A program made the translations under genes and the position numbers. Below are positions 62,999-64,000 of a DNA stretch of 64,000 nucleotides, one piece after another; within the stretch, counting starts at the first letter, position 1, and each line of letters begins with the position of its first letter. Source of the stretch: Taxawa tesnikishii (nom. ined.) (taxonomy: Eukaryota > Ascomycota > Dothideomycetes > Dothideales); contig JAPDRO010000005.1 of the NCBI GenBank assembly GCA_030247885.1, forward strand, positions 930,001 to 994,000, given 5' to 3'. The notes beneath the pieces are model-generated. The model was given only the letters and a program-made list of their open reading frames with translations, had not been told where the DNA came from and did no database searches.

Positions 62999-64000
62999 GT
63001 GAAGACTGCATCATCGGGTTTCCCACCAAGCCAGCCGTCTTCCGTCTCGAGCCTGTCGCGCTTGGGGTGCGCCACGAGCTACACTCTACATCTTCCCGCT
63101 GTATAACATTGAACTCGATTGCCATGATGCATGGCCCCTCTCAAAGGTTCAGTACTAGCTGACACTGTCAATGGAGCCGCAATGCGTTGATGAAGGCGGT
63201 GTCGAGACACCTTGGGCCTCGGTTAGATCCACGCAATGGCTTCTGTCGTCAGATTGTAAAACGTTAGCAGGGAGAAGAAGGCACTTCTATGCTCTGGTAC
63301 ACCAAGCTATACGGAGACGGTGAGCATCGACGTGATGAACCATTCCCGTCGCAACGAGACCCTGACAGAACGCAGGGTGCGACACTCCTCAACGTCTAGC
63401 GAGACTGCTCAGGGACGACATCCGGGACGAATCTCACGAAGCCGGCCATCTGCCGAGGGAGAGGGAGCGGCACGTCCTCAACGGCGTCTCAGCAAACCTC
63501 ACTCACTCTCACTCTCTCTCTCGTCGCTCATAAAGGGTAGAGAGCGCCATTCCCCTCACAAGTGTTGGCAAGTTCAAGGTTCAAACCAAAAGACATTTGC
63601 GTCGTGCGGTCACACTTCCACGGCTTCTCTCACTCCCCACCTCGTTGCCAGTCTTACACCCATGTAAGGCGACCATTACGGGGCCTCAGTCCTCCTCGTC
63701 ATCGGGGGTCACGGGGTATGGATATATCAAGCTCTACTGGAATACCTTTTTGTATGGCAGGTAGAGCACGAGAATCATAAGAACGAAGCGAGTACACTGT
63801 ACCGTACCATGGGCTCCCAGCGGCAGCGGCAGCGGCAGTGGCAGCGGCAGCCGCTCTTGTTCTTCTTTTCCTTCCTTTTGATGACAACAGATGACCCCTC
63901 CTCGTCTAAAACGAGCCACTTAGACTAGATGCCGGCTCCGTCAATCCTCTTACCAAACTCACACCTTCCTTACCACTCACGCTCGCCCCTTGGGACTCCC
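62999..64000. other. Right-end intergenic region
   Basis: 1 kb without a supported gene up to the window edge. It has a CT dinucleotide-like tract near 63503-63527 and a CGGCAG repeat at 63819-63850. The last 80 bases could be a leader of a gene beyond the window. Confidence 0.45.
63819..63850. repeat. Hexanucleotide repeat (CGGCAG)5, one imperfect
   Basis: Five consecutive hexamers cggcag, one reading tggcag. Not within a recognised gene. It makes Ala- or Leu/Pro-repeat shadow ORFs on the minus strand. Confidence 0.9.

Overview
This window is nuclear DNA of a filamentous ascomycete (Pezizomycotina). The signs are short spliceosomal introns of about 50-80 nt with gt(a/g)agt-type donors, intact gene content for fungal nutrient sensing (Git3-type GPCR), MOB2, TSC1, LEO1 and eIF3h, and an ascomycete-type laccase ending in a DSGI processing motif. 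A Dothideomycete is my best guess, from overall gene style only. Mean GC looks slightly above 50 percent, and I saw no rRNA, tRNA, CRISPR array, transposon or virus-derived element that I could support.

Layout. 1-3532: 3' part of a PDR-type ABC transporter (+). 4079-4886: DNA polymerase delta subunit 4 (+). 5977-8023: carbon-sensing GPCR (-). 9000-9849: ubiquitin C-terminal hydrolase (-), divergent from the U5 snRNP protein Dib1 (10253-10739, +). 12036-14453: SUN-domain nuclear envelope protein (-), divergent from UDP-glucose 4-epimerase (16079-17457, +). 17718-18823: scavenger decapping enzyme DcpS (+). 19523-23528: Ulp1-like cysteine protease with coiled-coil N-terminus (-). 24539-25403: NAD(P)-binding reductase-like protein (-). 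26122-27404: TauD/TfdA dioxygenase (-). 27405-30175 is the largest stretch without genes. 30176-31555: METTL4-like MT-A70 methyltransferase (-), divergent from a LEU5-type mitochondrial carrier (31874-33173, +). 33670-35255: MFS permease (+). 35976-37229: eIF3h (+). 38133-38872: ARF1 (+). 39652-41329: MOB2-type kinase activator (-), divergent from LEO1 (41906-43580, +). 44629-46792: C2H2 transcription factor (-). 47364-47948: small dually acylated protein (+). 48288-48975: small secreted glycoprotein (-). 50387-52490: laccase (+). 54003-57216: hamartin/TSC1 (-). 58339-60480: FAT1-type very-long-chain acyl-CoA synthetase (-), divergent from an MFS drug/H+ antiporter (61120-62998, +).

Most of these are housekeeping genes that do not work in one pathway. 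Loose themes are nutrient/TOR signalling (GPCR, TSC1), RNA metabolism (Dib1, DcpS, METTL4-like, LEO1, eIF3h) and export or secretion (ABC pump, two MFS proteins, laccase, secreted protein).

The strongest window-wide signal is technical or evolutionary. At least ten otherwise conserved genes carry single-base reading-frame breaks, nearly all at homopolymer runs and nearly all one base short. That pattern points to base-calling errors in the assembly rather than real gene decay, and any automated gene model from this sequence will be wrong at those places. The exon coordinates given here come from reading splice sites by eye together with protein-family continuity.
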